The notes under the pieces were generated by a model. It did not search any database. It was given only the letters and a program-made list of their open reading frames with translations, and was not told the origin of the DNA. A stretch of DNA of 34,760 nucleotides from Clostridiales bacterium (GTDB lineage Bacteria; Bacillota; Clostridia; Saccharofermentanales; Saccharofermentanaceae), in assembly GCA_017554745.1 (NCBI GenBank), contig JAFZHS010000001.1, forward strand, positions 1-34,760. The letters run 5' to 3'. The position numbers were made by a program, and so were the translations under genes. Positions 1 through 7,740 of this stretch are shown here, piece after piece. Position 1 is the first letter of the stretch; each line of letters opens with the position of its first letter.

Positions 1-30
1 CGTCAATGATTTTGCGATCCGCAAATCCAT
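1..30 (-). CDS. 5' end of a further minus-strand gene (partial)
   Basis: An ATG at position 30 (minus strand) follows the TGA stop of the sirtuin gene by one base, and the frame stays open to the window edge as MDLRIAKSLT. The tight spacing suggests translational coupling. The ten residues resemble the start of TetR-type regulators (D-R-x-x-K-T/S pattern), but that is far too little to assign a family. In known SirTM operons a lipoate-protein ligase or GcvH-L gene is often nearby, so the missing sequence matters. Confidence 0.3.
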   Translation of the reverse strand, partial: MDLRIAKSLT

Positions 31-31
31 C

Positions 32-946
32 TCAAACTCTTCGTAATACTTCCCCGATATCTCCTTTGATCAGAATAGACTGATCTTTTATAACATCAGG
101 ACAGATAGCTTCATCGTAATTCAAGCATGCATATACAGCTTCTGGATTCTTCGCTGTCATCTGCCAGAACGGATACTTGATAATGACCGGAGTGTTATAA
201 CCTACACCCAGTTCAAGATACAGCACTTTTCCATTATGTGTGCGAACAAATTCATCGTATCTCGCACTAGCTTTGTGCCAGCCTTCGTCTTCGACAAAAG
301 AATCATCAGCACGCAGATTTGTCGTTACATCCGAACCGTCATCCGGGCACTTCGGGATCAGTTCTGTCGGAATTCTCATGGCTATTTTCTTATCATCCGG
401 CACCTGAAACACACTGGCTTCGTCTTTCACAAAACCCTCTGCCGCCATCGCCTTCATCACCCATTCCTCATTATCATAGGTCTTCTGAATGTGACCGTCC
501 ACACACTGGAATAAACCGTAATCCCCTTGCGTATAAAATAGTCTCTTCTTATCAAATCCAGACTTCTGGAACTGATGATCCACGTTCGTTGTAATAACAA
601 AATAATCCTTATCCTTCACCAGTTCATACAGATTACGATATACCGGCTTGGGAGCATCAATAAATCTGTTGTAATAGATGTGCCTTGCCCACCATGCCCA
701 GCGTGTTTCATCATCAGGGAAAGGATAGAATCCACCGGAATATATATCACTGATTCCGAACCGTTTTGCGAAATCAAAGAAATACTTCTCAAATCTCTCA
801 CCAGAATAAGTAAACCCTGCAGAAGTCGAGAGACCGGCACCTGCACCAATTACGATGGCATCGGCTTCATCTAAAGCTTTCTTAAGTCTTTCAATATTAT
901 CCGAGTAATTCCCGGTAGATCTTATAATCGATGTCCTTCCAAACAT
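32..946 (-). CDS. SirTM-class sirtuin (protein ADP-ribosyltransferase)
   Basis: 304 aa, a Sir2-fold NAD-dependent enzyme. The NAD-binding motif GAGAGLS lies at residues 34-40 and TTNVDHQF at 119-126. The segment FYTQGDYGLFQC (137-148) has Gln where classical deacetylase sirtuins have the catalytic His, a hallmark of SirTM enzymes, which ADP-ribosylate proteins rather than deacetylate them. In characterised Firmicutes the target is a lipoylated GcvH-like carrier, and an adjacent macrodomain protein removes the mark. Here that macrodomain gene is directly upstream and overlaps this one by 50 nt. The chosen ATG has a GAGGTGAT ribosome binding site inside the upstream gene. The family call rests on motif and context. 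The substrate is not visible in the window. Confidence 0.88.
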   Translation of the reverse strand: MFGRTSIIRSTGNYSDNIERLKKALDEADAIVIGAGAGLSTSAGFTYSGERFEKYFFDFAKRFGISDIYSGGFYPFPDDETRWAWWARHIYYNRFIDAPKPVYRNLYELVKDKDYFVITTNVDHQFQKSGFDKKRLFYTQGDYGLFQCVDGHIQKTYDNEEWVMKAMAAEGFVKDEASVFQVPDDKKIAMRIPTELIPKCPDDGSDVTTNLRADDSFVEDEGWHKASARYDEFVRTHNGKVLYLELGVGYNTPVIIKYPFWQMTAKNPEAVYACLNYDEAICPDVIKDQSILIKGDIGEVLRRV

Positions 947-1670
947 TGAATATCACCTCGATCCCGCTGTTTGTTTCCGTCCTGTAATCCTTTACGGTTT
1001 CTACTGCGATCTCTGCAGCCCTCTTATTCGGGAAATGGAATTCTCCCGTGGAAATGCAGCAGAAAGCAACGTTTTTTACGTTGTTCTCATCTGCCAGATC
1101 AAGACATGAGAGGTAACATGATCTCAAAAGCTCTTCGTCTTTGTCCGTCAGTTCTCCCGTTATTATCGGTCCTACTGTATGAAGCACATACTTACACGGA
1201 AGATTAAACGCAGGCGTGATCTTCGCACGCCCTGTAGGTTCCTCATGTCCTTGCTTTCTCATAATTTCTGCGCAAGCATTTCGAAGCTGTATCCCGGCAT
1301 ATGTATGGATACAGTTGTCTATACAACCATGACAAGGAGCATAGCATCCCGTCATGCCTGAATTGGCTGCATTCACTATCGCATCGCACTTCAGTGTCGT
1401 TATGTCGCCCTGCCAGATGTATATACCGTCTTGAACAGGTGTGAGTTCAGAAAGATCGGTTATACCTTTCTCGTGAGTTGCTTCCGTAAGATATTCATCC
1501 TGGATTTTGAGAAAAGTATCATCAATCTTACCCGGAAGCCTCACGTTAAAAAGGCTCCTGAGCAGATGCTTCTGCTCTTCTGAAGAGGCCGGAATATCTA
1601 TCTCCTGATACTCCGGTCTCTCGTTTAGAAGCTGTCTTATTAGTTCTGTCCTTCGTTGTTCCTGATTCAT
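897..1670 (-). CDS. zinc-containing macrodomain ADP-ribosyl hydrolase
   Basis: 257 aa. An N-terminal helical extension of about 80 residues precedes the macrodomain, which starts near GDITTLKCDAIVNAAN (88-103). The cluster CHGCIDNC (113-120) supplies the Cys/His ligands typical of the zinc-dependent macrodomain class paired with SirTM sirtuins. The conserved HTVGP and STGEFHFP segments follow. In that family the enzyme reverses SirTM ADP-ribosylation using a catalytic zinc. The gene starts 41 nt after the hydrolase gene stop and its last 50 nt overlap the sirtuin start, so the three are probably one transcript. The ribosome binding site is weak. Confidence 0.88.
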   Translation of the reverse strand: MNQEQRRTELIRQLLNERPEYQEIDIPASSEEQKHLLRSLFNVRLPGKIDDTFLKIQDEYLTEATHEKGITDLSELTPVQDGIYIWQGDITTLKCDAIVNAANSGMTGCYAPCHGCIDNCIHTYAGIQLRNACAEIMRKQGHEEPTGRAKITPAFNLPCKYVLHTVGPIITGELTDKDEELLRSCYLSCLDLADENNVKNVAFCCISTGEFHFPNKRAAEIAVETVKDYRTETNSGIEVIFNVWKDIDYKIYRELLG

Positions 1671-1711
1671 TTTTGATCTTCGTATATCTTTTTAAAACAT
1701 ATCGATATAAA

Positions 1712-2632
1712 TTATCCCATAACTCTATTCATAAATCGAATATTATCTTCCAGCAACTGCTTCGTCTCAGGTGTTCCGGTACCTATAGTCGCAAATGCAT
1801 GGAATGTGTTTTTCATAACAACCATCTGAGCTTCTATGCCGGCTTGCTGCAACTTCCCGTATAAGCACTCCGAATCTGAAGCCAGTGTTTCTTTGAAATC
1901 ACATGTTATAAACGTAGGCGGAAAGCCGGAATAATCTCCGTACATTGGAGAGATCAAAGGATCTTTTGCATCGTGCTCTCCGACATATATCACATTTAAA
2001 GGTTTCAAGCAGCCTATCTTTACTGTAAAGTCATCGATCTCCCTTTGTGTTCTGTCCAGAGTTCCGGAGAAGTCGATTATCGGACTATGCACGATCACGC
2101 AAGATATCATCCCGGTTCCTTTTGCCTTCAATGCCAATGAAAGGCACAGATTAGCACCAGCACTTTCTCCTGTAACTGTTATCTTTGAGTCCGGATGCAT
2201 TTTCTTTATATTGATCAATGCCTCATAACAATCATTCAGCGCAGCAGGGAAAGCATTTTCCGGTGATAATGAATAATCGACCGCATACACTCTGCACCCG
2301 GAATATTTGGCAAGCATGGAACTGTAGCCCTTTGAAGATGCAGCGCTTCCAGACACAAAACCGCCGCCGTGGATATACAGAATAATATTGGGATTTGTAA
2401 TTTCCTTGGGTTCAGAAAGGAGCGCCCTTGTTTCTCCAAGCATCACCTTTGAGAATCTGACACCTTTCTCTTTGGGCATAAACTTATATCCAAACCCGGA
2501 TATCCTTCTGACAGAAGCCCAGTTTACTTTGCCCATATTCTCATCGAAGCTCATGCCGTTAGTCATGCGCTTTACGATTCGAATATTCTTCTGCATTTCT
2601 TTGCTGGTTGCTTCTCTAACCTCTATTCCCAT
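1712..2632 (-). CDS. alpha/beta hydrolase, hormone-sensitive lipase family
   Basis: 306 aa. The oxyanion-hole motif HGGGF (88-92), nucleophile elbow GESAG with Ser157, a probable Asp in the ITCDF segment near residue 240 and a C-terminal His in the FHAFA segment give a complete Ser-Asp-His triad. This is the bacterial HSL or acetyl-hydrolase family (carboxylesterase activity on short acyl esters). There is no signal peptide, so it is cytoplasmic. It is the first gene of a likely operon with the macrodomain and sirtuin genes, which hints at a role linked to NAD or acyl metabolism. That link is inference only. The ribosome binding site before the chosen ATG is weak (ACGGGAT). Confidence 0.85.
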   Translation of the reverse strand: MGIEVREATSKEMQKNIRIVKRMTNGMSFDENMGKVNWASVRRISGFGYKFMPKEKGVRFSKVMLGETRALLSEPKEITNPNIILYIHGGGFVSGSAASSKGYSSMLAKYSGCRVYAVDYSLSPENAFPAALNDCYEALINIKKMHPDSKITVTGESAGANLCLSLALKAKGTGMISCVIVHSPIIDFSGTLDRTQREIDDFTVKIGCLKPLNVIYVGEHDAKDPLISPMYGDYSGFPPTFITCDFKETLASDSECLYGKLQQAGIEAQMVVMKNTFHAFATIGTGTPETKQLLEDNIRFMNRVMG

Positions 2633-2693
2633 ATCCCGTTAGTTCATTTAGTTAAAAGTTTATCGACAAAGGAACCTCTCCTCTGTCCCCTCA

Positions 2694-2699
2694 ATTATA
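2694..2699 (-). promoter_or_regulatory. possible -10 element upstream of the hydrolase operon
   Basis: On the minus strand a perfect TATAAT lies about 62 nt before the hydrolase start codon. No good -35 is seen at 16-18 bp. A 6-bp inverted repeat (CAGATC/GATCTG, 2731-2750) lies further upstream. Weak evidence. Confidence 0.35.
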
Positions 2700-2796
2700 T
2701 CATCTGTGTAAAGCATTCTTGATAACAATTCAGATCACAAAATAGATCTGAAAACACAAATTTGACTATCCTCAAAAATATCCTAATGCCAATTTT

Positions 2797-2818
2797 ATGT
2801 TGGCTTAATGTTGGCTTT
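2797..2818. repeat. 11-bp tandem repeat left of the element
   Basis: ATGTTGGCTTA at 2797-2807 is followed directly by ATGTTGGCTTT at 2808-2818. The pair sits 42 nt before the 18-bp att copy. An 11-bp tandem pair of different sequence sits 43 nt before the other att copy (19650-19671), so this may be an integrase arm-site pair of another element. Confidence 0.6.
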
Positions 2819-2825
2819 AAAAACT

Positions 2826-2850
2826 GAAACGCCCTATTTACGGGCGTTTC
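2826..2850 (-). terminator. hairpin terminator beside the left att copy
   Basis: GAAACGCCC and GGGCGTTTC form a perfect 9-bp stem with a 7-nt loop. On the minus strand it is followed by AGTTTTTAAAG. In the uninterrupted chromosome this would lie just downstream of the guaA stop codon, so it may be the original guaA terminator. Alternatively it belongs to a second element's end. Confidence 0.7.
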
Positions 2851-2860
2851 CAGCGTTTTG

Positions 2861-2878
2861 AGACTATTCGAGTTCTAT
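2861..2878. other. left attachment site (att direct repeat)
   Basis: AGACTATTCGAGTTCTAT here is identical over 18 bp to 19715-19732. Read on the minus strand it encodes the GuaA C-terminus I-E-L-E-stop. It marks the distal end of the integrated element. Confidence 0.9.
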
Positions 2879-3122
2879 GCGAATGACCATATATTGATTC
2901 CTTTTTGTTTAAAACCCACAACATATAGTAGTGTAATTCCATCCATTATTCTCATTCCATCTCTTTTTCGGACTTATTGGGAACATTTTGGGAACATTCC
3001 TATTTCCAAATTGCACCTGCAAAACAAGAGACTCTCGGATGGATTATTGAATAGCATAAACCTTGCGTACCTATTTGTGTGTATCAAGATTTCTATTCAA
3101 TTTTCAAGGTACAATCATTATT
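2879..3122. other. left-end non-coding region of the element
   Basis: No convincing gene is seen. It holds the arm-type repeats at 2977-2998 and a 9-bp inverted repeat (ATTGAATAG 3046-3054, CTATTCAAT 3093-3101) with a 38-nt loop downstream of the effector gene. That repeat lacks a T-run, so it is not a convincing terminator. The short plus-strand open frames here have no ribosome binding site. Confidence 0.5.
2977..2998. repeat. perfect 11-bp tandem repeat, probable integrase arm sites
   Basis: TTGGGAACATT occurs twice back to back (2977-2987 and 2988-2998). The same motif recurs in the same orientation at 19650-19660, with a degenerate second copy, inside the other end of the element. Tyrosine integrases of the Tn916/lambda type bind such arm sites through their N-terminal domain. 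The binding role is inferred from position and symmetry. Confidence 0.7.
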
Positions 3123-3857
3123 TTACGACACAGCTATATAGTAAATCAATGCAGCAACTACGGCTGAAAGAATTGATAACCCAGAACAGATAATTCCCTT
3201 TCTGAAAAATCTCATTTTTTTAGAGCAAATACATGAATTAAAGTATATTTCTTTTTCTAGTTCTTGATTGAATATCTCTGCATTAGCATCGATACATGCA
3301 TCAATGTAATCTCTATAATTGTCGAAATTTTTAATTTCATCATAAAAGATACTGTACTTTTTTCCACCTGCCTTTTCCATGTCAAATCTAGGTATAATGC
3401 ACATTATAAAACATAACACAGAAACAAGAAAAAGCAGTCCAGATGCTAATGCAAATCCTTTTACACAACATAAAGAGCAGGAATTAACACCTTGGAATTC
3501 TATTTGGGAGAGATGATCTTCTGTAACAAAAACTATCAAAGCAAGAATGGCAGATAAGATTGCAAAAGCCATTGATATTTTGTTGTCAACATTATTTATC
3601 CAAAGATTAACTAAATCAAGAGTATACTTATTTCTTTCTATTCTTTCTTTTGTTCTTTGTGCCTCAATTTCATGGTCCAAATTCATTTCCCCAGTTAACT
3701 GTTGATCACATGGTCTATGTATTTCCACATCACGAGCCACGTTTTGGGGACCAGTTTCCCCCTGTACATGTCTTTTTTCCACAGCAAGATCAACATTTGA
3801 CAAACGTTTTATTCTTGCTTTTTTCGAACGATTACTTTTTGCTTTTCTTGTACTCAT
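3123..3857 (-). CDS. PycTM-like transmembrane effector of a Pycsar system
   Basis: 244 aa from the ATG at 3857, chosen because AAGAGGAAT precedes it at good spacing; an upstream ATG at 3875 has no such site. A basic, charged N-terminus of about 85 residues leads into DLVNLWINNVDNKISMAFA. This matches the D-x-K-A/S signature before the first membrane helix in PycTM/DUF5706 effectors. Helices lie near residues 96-113, 132-156 and 220-243 with a cytosolic loop (YSIFYDEI, YRDYIDACIDAN) between the last two. PycTM effectors are opened by a cyclic pyrimidine nucleotide and damage the inner membrane. The gene overlaps the upstream E2-like gene by 26 nt and is last in the operon with the cyclase. Confidence 0.8.
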   Translation of the reverse strand: MSTRKAKSNRSKKARIKRLSNVDLAVEKRHVQGETGPQNVARDVEIHRPCDQQLTGEMNLDHEIEAQRTKERIERNKYTLDLVNLWINNVDNKISMAFAILSAILALIVFVTEDHLSQIEFQGVNSCSLCCVKGFALASGLLFLVSVLCFIMCIIPRFDMEKAGGKKYSIFYDEIKNFDNYRDYIDACIDANAEIFNQELEKEIYFNSCICSKKMRFFRKGIICSGLSILSAVVAALIYYIAVS

Positions 3858-4395
3858 CGATTCCTCTTTTCCCATGCGAAAACTGTTTTAACACTATTCT
3901 ATTTGTGCGTCCAGATATATAGTCAGCGTATGCAGTTAAAATATGATCAGCAGTTCTAACATTTTCCAAAATTACATTCTTCATATCCCCAAACGAATCT
4001 GGTACTCCAACACAAAATTTATATCCTCTGTTTTCATCAAACTCATAAACATGCTGTTCACTTTGGGGAATTTTATCTATGTCAATCCATTTTCCTCCGT
4101 AAATATCACATCCCACAGAGTTATAGTTTTCAGGAATTGAAATCCATAACTCTCTTGAATAATCACTAGTGCAATCTTCCTCCGTGGCGCCAGTGAGATT
4201 AATAATATTTCGGTCAACAGCTATTACTTTTATAGTTGCCGTTCTAGCTTCTACAGACGGCAATATTGTCAAATAGCTATATGGATAAACATTCTTCATC
4301 TCCTCATAATCATTCAATATACTTTTGTAATACATTTCACCATTATCATTTAACTTTTCATAAGAAGATAGAGATGGTAATCCATTTTCGCCCAT
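3832..4395 (-). CDS. E2-like (prokaryotic Ubc-fold) protein in the Pycsar operon
   Basis: 187 aa. After a variable N-terminus come LWISIPENYN (83-92), a His at 115 (SEQHVYEF) and a Cys at 128 (GYKFCVGVP). A helix containing ILTAYADYISGRT (152-164) and a tail SHGKRGIDEY (173-182) follow. The order His, short turn, Cys-x-x-x-P, helix ending in aromatic-x-x-Y, then HG-x-x-G-I-x-E-Y is what I associate with bacterial E2-like proteins of short type II CBASS and related operons. There Cys128 would be the thioester residue. No E1 or JAB gene is present. The ATG lies 2 nt after the cyclase stop, so expression is coupled. If it acts like the E2 of CBASS it might conjugate or prime the cyclase. That role is inference. 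Confidence 0.55.
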   Translation of the reverse strand: MGENGLPSLSSYEKLNDNGEMYYKSILNDYEEMKNVYPYSYLTILPSVEARTATIKVIAVDRNIINLTGATEEDCTSDYSRELWISIPENYNSVGCDIYGGKWIDIDKIPQSEQHVYEFDENRGYKFCVGVPDSFGDMKNVILENVRTADHILTAYADYISGRTNRIVLKQFSHGKRGIDEYKKSKK

Positions 4396-4397
4396 TG

Positions 4398-5744
4398 CTA
4401 TTCACCCCATGCTCCATTATAGTCTCCTTTATTAGTCGATAAACGATGCTGACGAGATGTTACTGTAGACAAGTACTCCTTATAACTTATAGTAGCAACG
4501 TATACTCCTAAAGATGTCTTTTCAAAAAAGTCAACCAACTCGGAGTTTGCATCAACGAGGCAGTGATATAACTCTTCCGAAATAGCTATCTGATCACAAC
4601 CAGCCGCTTTATCCTCAAGTCTATCAGCTGAAATAACAGTTCTACCAATAAGAATATTATCTTTTTCTCCACGAGCTCCAATTTTAGTAGCATACAATAC
4701 TCCATAGTCAGTTCCTACACCAATATGCACCCCCAATCCCTTAACAACATCTATTAGTCGCATTCCAGTCAGAACTGCTTTTTCATAACAGGAATCTTCT
4801 CCTATATCATGAAATAGCACTTCTTCTCTATCCCCCTGAAATTGAACGTGTATTCCGCCGTTTCTCTTTACAACATCATACATCTTGGTTAGAATATCCT
4901 CCGTCTTCCGAGCCATCTCCACTAAATTACTGTCATCTTCATGGAATTTAGAAGTAAAATCCCTAACGTCAGCAAATAATGGTACCCCTATTATTCTTTT
5001 TCCATTTGTCTTAGACAAACTATCAAATGTCAGGGTTTTTCTAGCTTCAGGGAAATTCATATCTGTTAAATTGACTTCATTTGCATATTCTTTTACTTCG
5101 TCCATATCAACTAAAACACCATGCAATTGATATAGATCCTCTAAACGTGCTTCATAATAGTATTTCTGTTTATATTTCGCTAATCCGGTATTTTCACAAC
5201 GTGCATATATTCTGGTTCCATCAACAATTTCATCATATATGTCCTCAGATATGCAAATGTTATAAACTCCCGCCAATCCTTGAAGCTTTGCTGCTAAATT
5301 TGCAGCAAAGCCTATTGTCGTCAATTCCTCAAAATCCTTTTCTCTATTGTCATTTTTATGAACAAATACAAACTCATAGAAATGTCCGAAACAAGCTCCC
5401 ACCTGTATTTCGAAATCTTTTAGTTTCTTGTATTTGGGTATTTCTTTATTAACCAACTTAGAAAGTAAAAAAGCATACGAAACAACAATCTCGACACAAT
5501 GATAAGCAGAGGCCACGTCATCAACTACATACAAATGCAATCTTGCTCCCGTTATTTTTTCAATAGTAAGCACATCTCCAAAATTAGCTTTACTAAATCT
5601 CTCTATGGAACGAAAATAAGTATCCAGTGCATGAATTGCATGATTAACTCTGCGAGTTTCCTCTTCTTCTGCTGACACAACCTGATCAAAATTGGATACA
5701 TTAATATAAAAATGTATTCCTTGCCTTCTCTCCGACAGATTCAT
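4398..5744 (-). CDS. Pycsar-type class III nucleotide cyclase with two fused domains
   Basis: 448 aa with two cyclase homology domains, about 10-200 and 250-425. The C-terminal domain has both metal-binding Asp residues (D259 in FADVRDF, D305 in FQGDREE); the FQGDR form is typical of PycC. The N-terminal domain has lost both (N15 and A67) but keeps the Asn-x-x-x-basic pair (N149, K153 in ANLAAK). In the C-terminal domain the Asn position is Ile371 while R375 remains. The halves thus look complementary, giving one active site as in heterodimeric class III cyclases. PycC enzymes make cCMP or cUMP on phage infection and activate the neighbouring effector. Which base is used cannot be read here. 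AGGAGGTGGAATA precedes the ATG, and the TOPRIM gene ends 33 nt upstream. Confidence 0.8.
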   Translation of the reverse strand: MNLSERRQGIHFYINVSNFDQVVSAEEEETRRVNHAIHALDTYFRSIERFSKANFGDVLTIEKITGARLHLYVVDDVASAYHCVEIVVSYAFLLSKLVNKEIPKYKKLKDFEIQVGACFGHFYEFVFVHKNDNREKDFEELTTIGFAANLAAKLQGLAGVYNICISEDIYDEIVDGTRIYARCENTGLAKYKQKYYYEARLEDLYQLHGVLVDMDEVKEYANEVNLTDMNFPEARKTLTFDSLSKTNGKRIIGVPLFADVRDFTSKFHEDDSNLVEMARKTEDILTKMYDVVKRNGGIHVQFQGDREEVLFHDIGEDSCYEKAVLTGMRLIDVVKGLGVHIGVGTDYGVLYATKIGARGEKDNILIGRTVISADRLEDKAAGCDQIAISEELYHCLVDANSELVDFFEKTSLGVYVATISYKEYLSTVTSRQHRLSTNKGDYNGAWGE

Positions 5745-5777
5745 TATTCCACCTCCTATACTCTGTATAATTACCGC

Positions 5778-6401
5778 CTACAGGGATTTATTTATACCAT
5801 CTATCCAATCATCATCAGCCGTAGATAGTTTTCTCATATAAAACCCAAAATTCGTGCTGTTTATATCCATATCATTTGATGATAACTTGCTAATACGCTC
5901 GAGCATTAGAGCGTAGTTTCCAGCATTTACTTGATTCATTAATTCTTGACGTTGTTCCTCTTTAGCATCATAATCTCGAATACCAGTGTACTTTTCTATG
6001 ATAACCGCATTTTGTTTCTTTGCCGGAGATTTCAGCAATACTTCGCCCCAATGCTCAATTATAATCTGCATTGTACATGGATTCCCGAAAATCACAACGC
6101 TCTCACTTGCCTTATCCGAATCGTGAAATGCATTGATTTTCTTTTTAATTTCCAAGTAACGAGTATATGGGTACTTATCTGTATCACAAAATATCAAAAC
6201 CAAGCTGTGAGCACCATTCTGATATTTATCTTGATATCGCGCAGGCAAATTTCCGTTTCCGTTCGCATTAACTAAATCTATCCTATAGGTGTTATCCCAC
6301 AATCCTAATCCTTTGAGGCGATTCAAATAGTCATATTCTTCAGAACCTTCGCAGATTATGCATATGGAAATTTTATGATCAATCTTCGGAAGTCTTCTCA
6401 T
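5778..6401 (-). CDS. RloB-like TOPRIM-domain protein
   Basis: 207 aa from the ATG at 6401, which follows AAAGGAGATTGAT and the ATPase stop by one base. A longer start at 6419 would overlap the ATPase and lacks a ribosome site. SICIICEGSEEYDYL (12-26) supplies the acidic residue of a TOPRIM nuclease fold and FCDTD (71-75) the D-x-D. NPCTMQIIIEHW follows as in RloB proteins. With the preceding ATPase this forms a RloA/RloB (AbiL, PARIS-like) pair in which the ATPase controls a TOPRIM nuclease that triggers abortive infection. The target is unknown; PARIS AriB cuts tRNA-Lys, but that cannot be transferred to this protein from sequence alone. Confidence 0.75.
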   Translation of the reverse strand: MRRLPKIDHKISICIICEGSEEYDYLNRLKGLGLWDNTYRIDLVNANGNGNLPARYQDKYQNGAHSLVLIFCDTDKYPYTRYLEIKKKINAFHDSDKASESVVIFGNPCTMQIIIEHWGEVLLKSPAKKQNAVIIEKYTGIRDYDAKEEQRQELMNQVNAGNYALMLERISKLSSNDMDINSTNFGFYMRKLSTADDDWIDGINKSL

Positions 6402-6402
6402 A

Positions 6403-7659
6403 TCAATCTCCTTTTGCATTTATCTCCAGTAAAGATTCAATCAATTCAGGCTCCGGCAGCGCTCCTAAAGCTCCTTGTCTGTATTTTTCTATAACATCTG
6501 TAGTATCTCGAACCCCATCCTGAGCCGTAAAATCTGCCAATGAATATACATACACGCCATCTTGATCTTTACTCACAAACCATATTTGTTCTTTTCTGAA
6601 AAGCCTCTTACAATCCATCAGACTTACATCGTGAACTGTAAATATTAGCTGAGCCTTGGTATTCAATTCATTATTGAACATAGATACTATTGCTCTAGTT
6701 AGTTTAAAATGAATGCTGCTATCCAATTCATCTATGATTATGATTCTACCTGATTCCAAAGCATCAATGATGTAGCTAGCAAGAGCAGCCATTTTCTTAG
6801 TTCCTGTAGAATCATACAAAAGACTCGGAACTCGCCTTCCTTTGTAAACACTAGTCAACCTAATTCGATCCTCCAATTGATCCGGTATATTTAGCACCTT
6901 TTCTTGAGGTTGCATTCCATCAATTATTGCTTCAAGCTTAACTTGATCTGGCGTTGCATAAAAATAATCATCCATATAGAGATCGGCATTCTTTATGAAA
7001 TTGACAATCTTCTCAGTATACTGACTCTTATTCTTGAGCATATTTATTGTTTTATCCCAAGGAATATTATTAAGGTCTATTATGTCTATCTTTGAAGCAA
7101 AACCCAATAATATCCTTTTCATTTCACGCATATGATCAAACTGATCAGTATCAACTAAATACATTAAAATATTGCTTCTGGAAACTATGTTAACTAAACT
7201 CTTCAACCCTCCATCCAACGAATTATATTCCTCATGTTCAGTATCCTTAATGAACCATACGTCATTTTTCTCATTACCGTGATCATCTCTGAAGATTTCT
7301 GAAAATCTTTCATAAGTGTATTCGTGCTTATTTACATCATATTTAAAATCATACGAAAACTCTCTAGTCTCAAAAATAAAGGTAACACCCAAATCTGCAA
7401 CTGAATCATTAGTAAATATATTTGTATTACTAACAAATCCCTTGTTCATAACTACACTCCATATAGTAAAAATGCATTTTAGCAGATTCGTCTTTCCAGA
7501 ATTGTTGGGACCATATATACAAGATGTCTTTAGAACATTAAAATTTCCGATGCTATTAACATTCGCCGACAACCGTTTATTCCTCATATCAGCCTTAAGT
7601 GAAAATACAATCTGTTCATCAAAGGCATTGCAGTTCTTTGCACGAATTTCTGTTATCAT
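6403..7659 (-). CDS. RloA/AbiLi-like AAA ATPase
   Basis: 418 aa. Walker A GPNNSGKT at 50-57, ABC-type signature-like STGTKKM at 284-290, Walker B IIIIDEL at 306-312 and switch His343 in FTVHD mark an overcoming-lysogenization-defect/RecF-like ATPase (AAA_15/AAA_21). The insert between Walker A and the signature is of the size seen in RloA, and there is no C-terminal TOPRIM, which is supplied instead by the next gene. It is the first gene of the five-gene defence operon, has a GGAGG ribosome site and a strong promoter just upstream. It probably acts as a sensor or scaffold that holds the nuclease inactive until infection (family knowledge). Confidence 0.8.
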   Translation of the reverse strand: MITEIRAKNCNAFDEQIVFSLKADMRNKRLSANVNSIGNFNVLKTSCIYGPNNSGKTNLLKCIFTIWSVVMNKGFVSNTNIFTNDSVADLGVTFIFETREFSYDFKYDVNKHEYTYERFSEIFRDDHGNEKNDVWFIKDTEHEEYNSLDGGLKSLVNIVSRSNILMYLVDTDQFDHMREMKRILLGFASKIDIIDLNNIPWDKTINMLKNKSQYTEKIVNFIKNADLYMDDYFYATPDQVKLEAIIDGMQPQEKVLNIPDQLEDRIRLTSVYKGRRVPSLLYDSTGTKKMAALASYIIDALESGRIIIIDELDSSIHFKLTRAIVSMFNNELNTKAQLIFTVHDVSLMDCKRLFRKEQIWFVSKDQDGVYVYSLADFTAQDGVRDTTDVIEKYRQGALGALPEPELIESLLEINAKGD

Positions 7660-7689
7660 AATAATCCTCCAAAATTGAAAGTTATCAAT

Positions 7690-7718
7690 ATAATAGCATT
7701 ATCCAAGGAGATGTGCAA
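7690..7718 (-). promoter_or_regulatory. promoter of the RloAB-Pycsar operon
   Basis: On the minus strand TTGCAC (7713-7718) and TATTAT (7690-7695) are separated by exactly 17 bp, about 30 bp before the ATPase start. A 5-bp inverted repeat TGCAA/TTGCA (7714-7728) overlaps the -35 and could be an operator. No other comparable promoter is seen between the five genes. Confidence 0.75.
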
Positions 7719-7740
7719 TATTTTTGCATAAAAAATGTAT

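Noticed and set aside
32..1670. Sirtuin plus macrodomain read as an antiphage Sir2 system (Thoeris or DSR type).
   Set aside because: The Gln in place of the catalytic His and the zinc-type macrodomain partner fit the SirTM protein ADP-ribosylation pair; no TIR, Argonaute or defence partner is present.
2731..2750. Small palindrome upstream of the hydrolase considered as a terminator.
   Set aside because: A 6-bp stem with no T-run on either strand; at most a weak operator.
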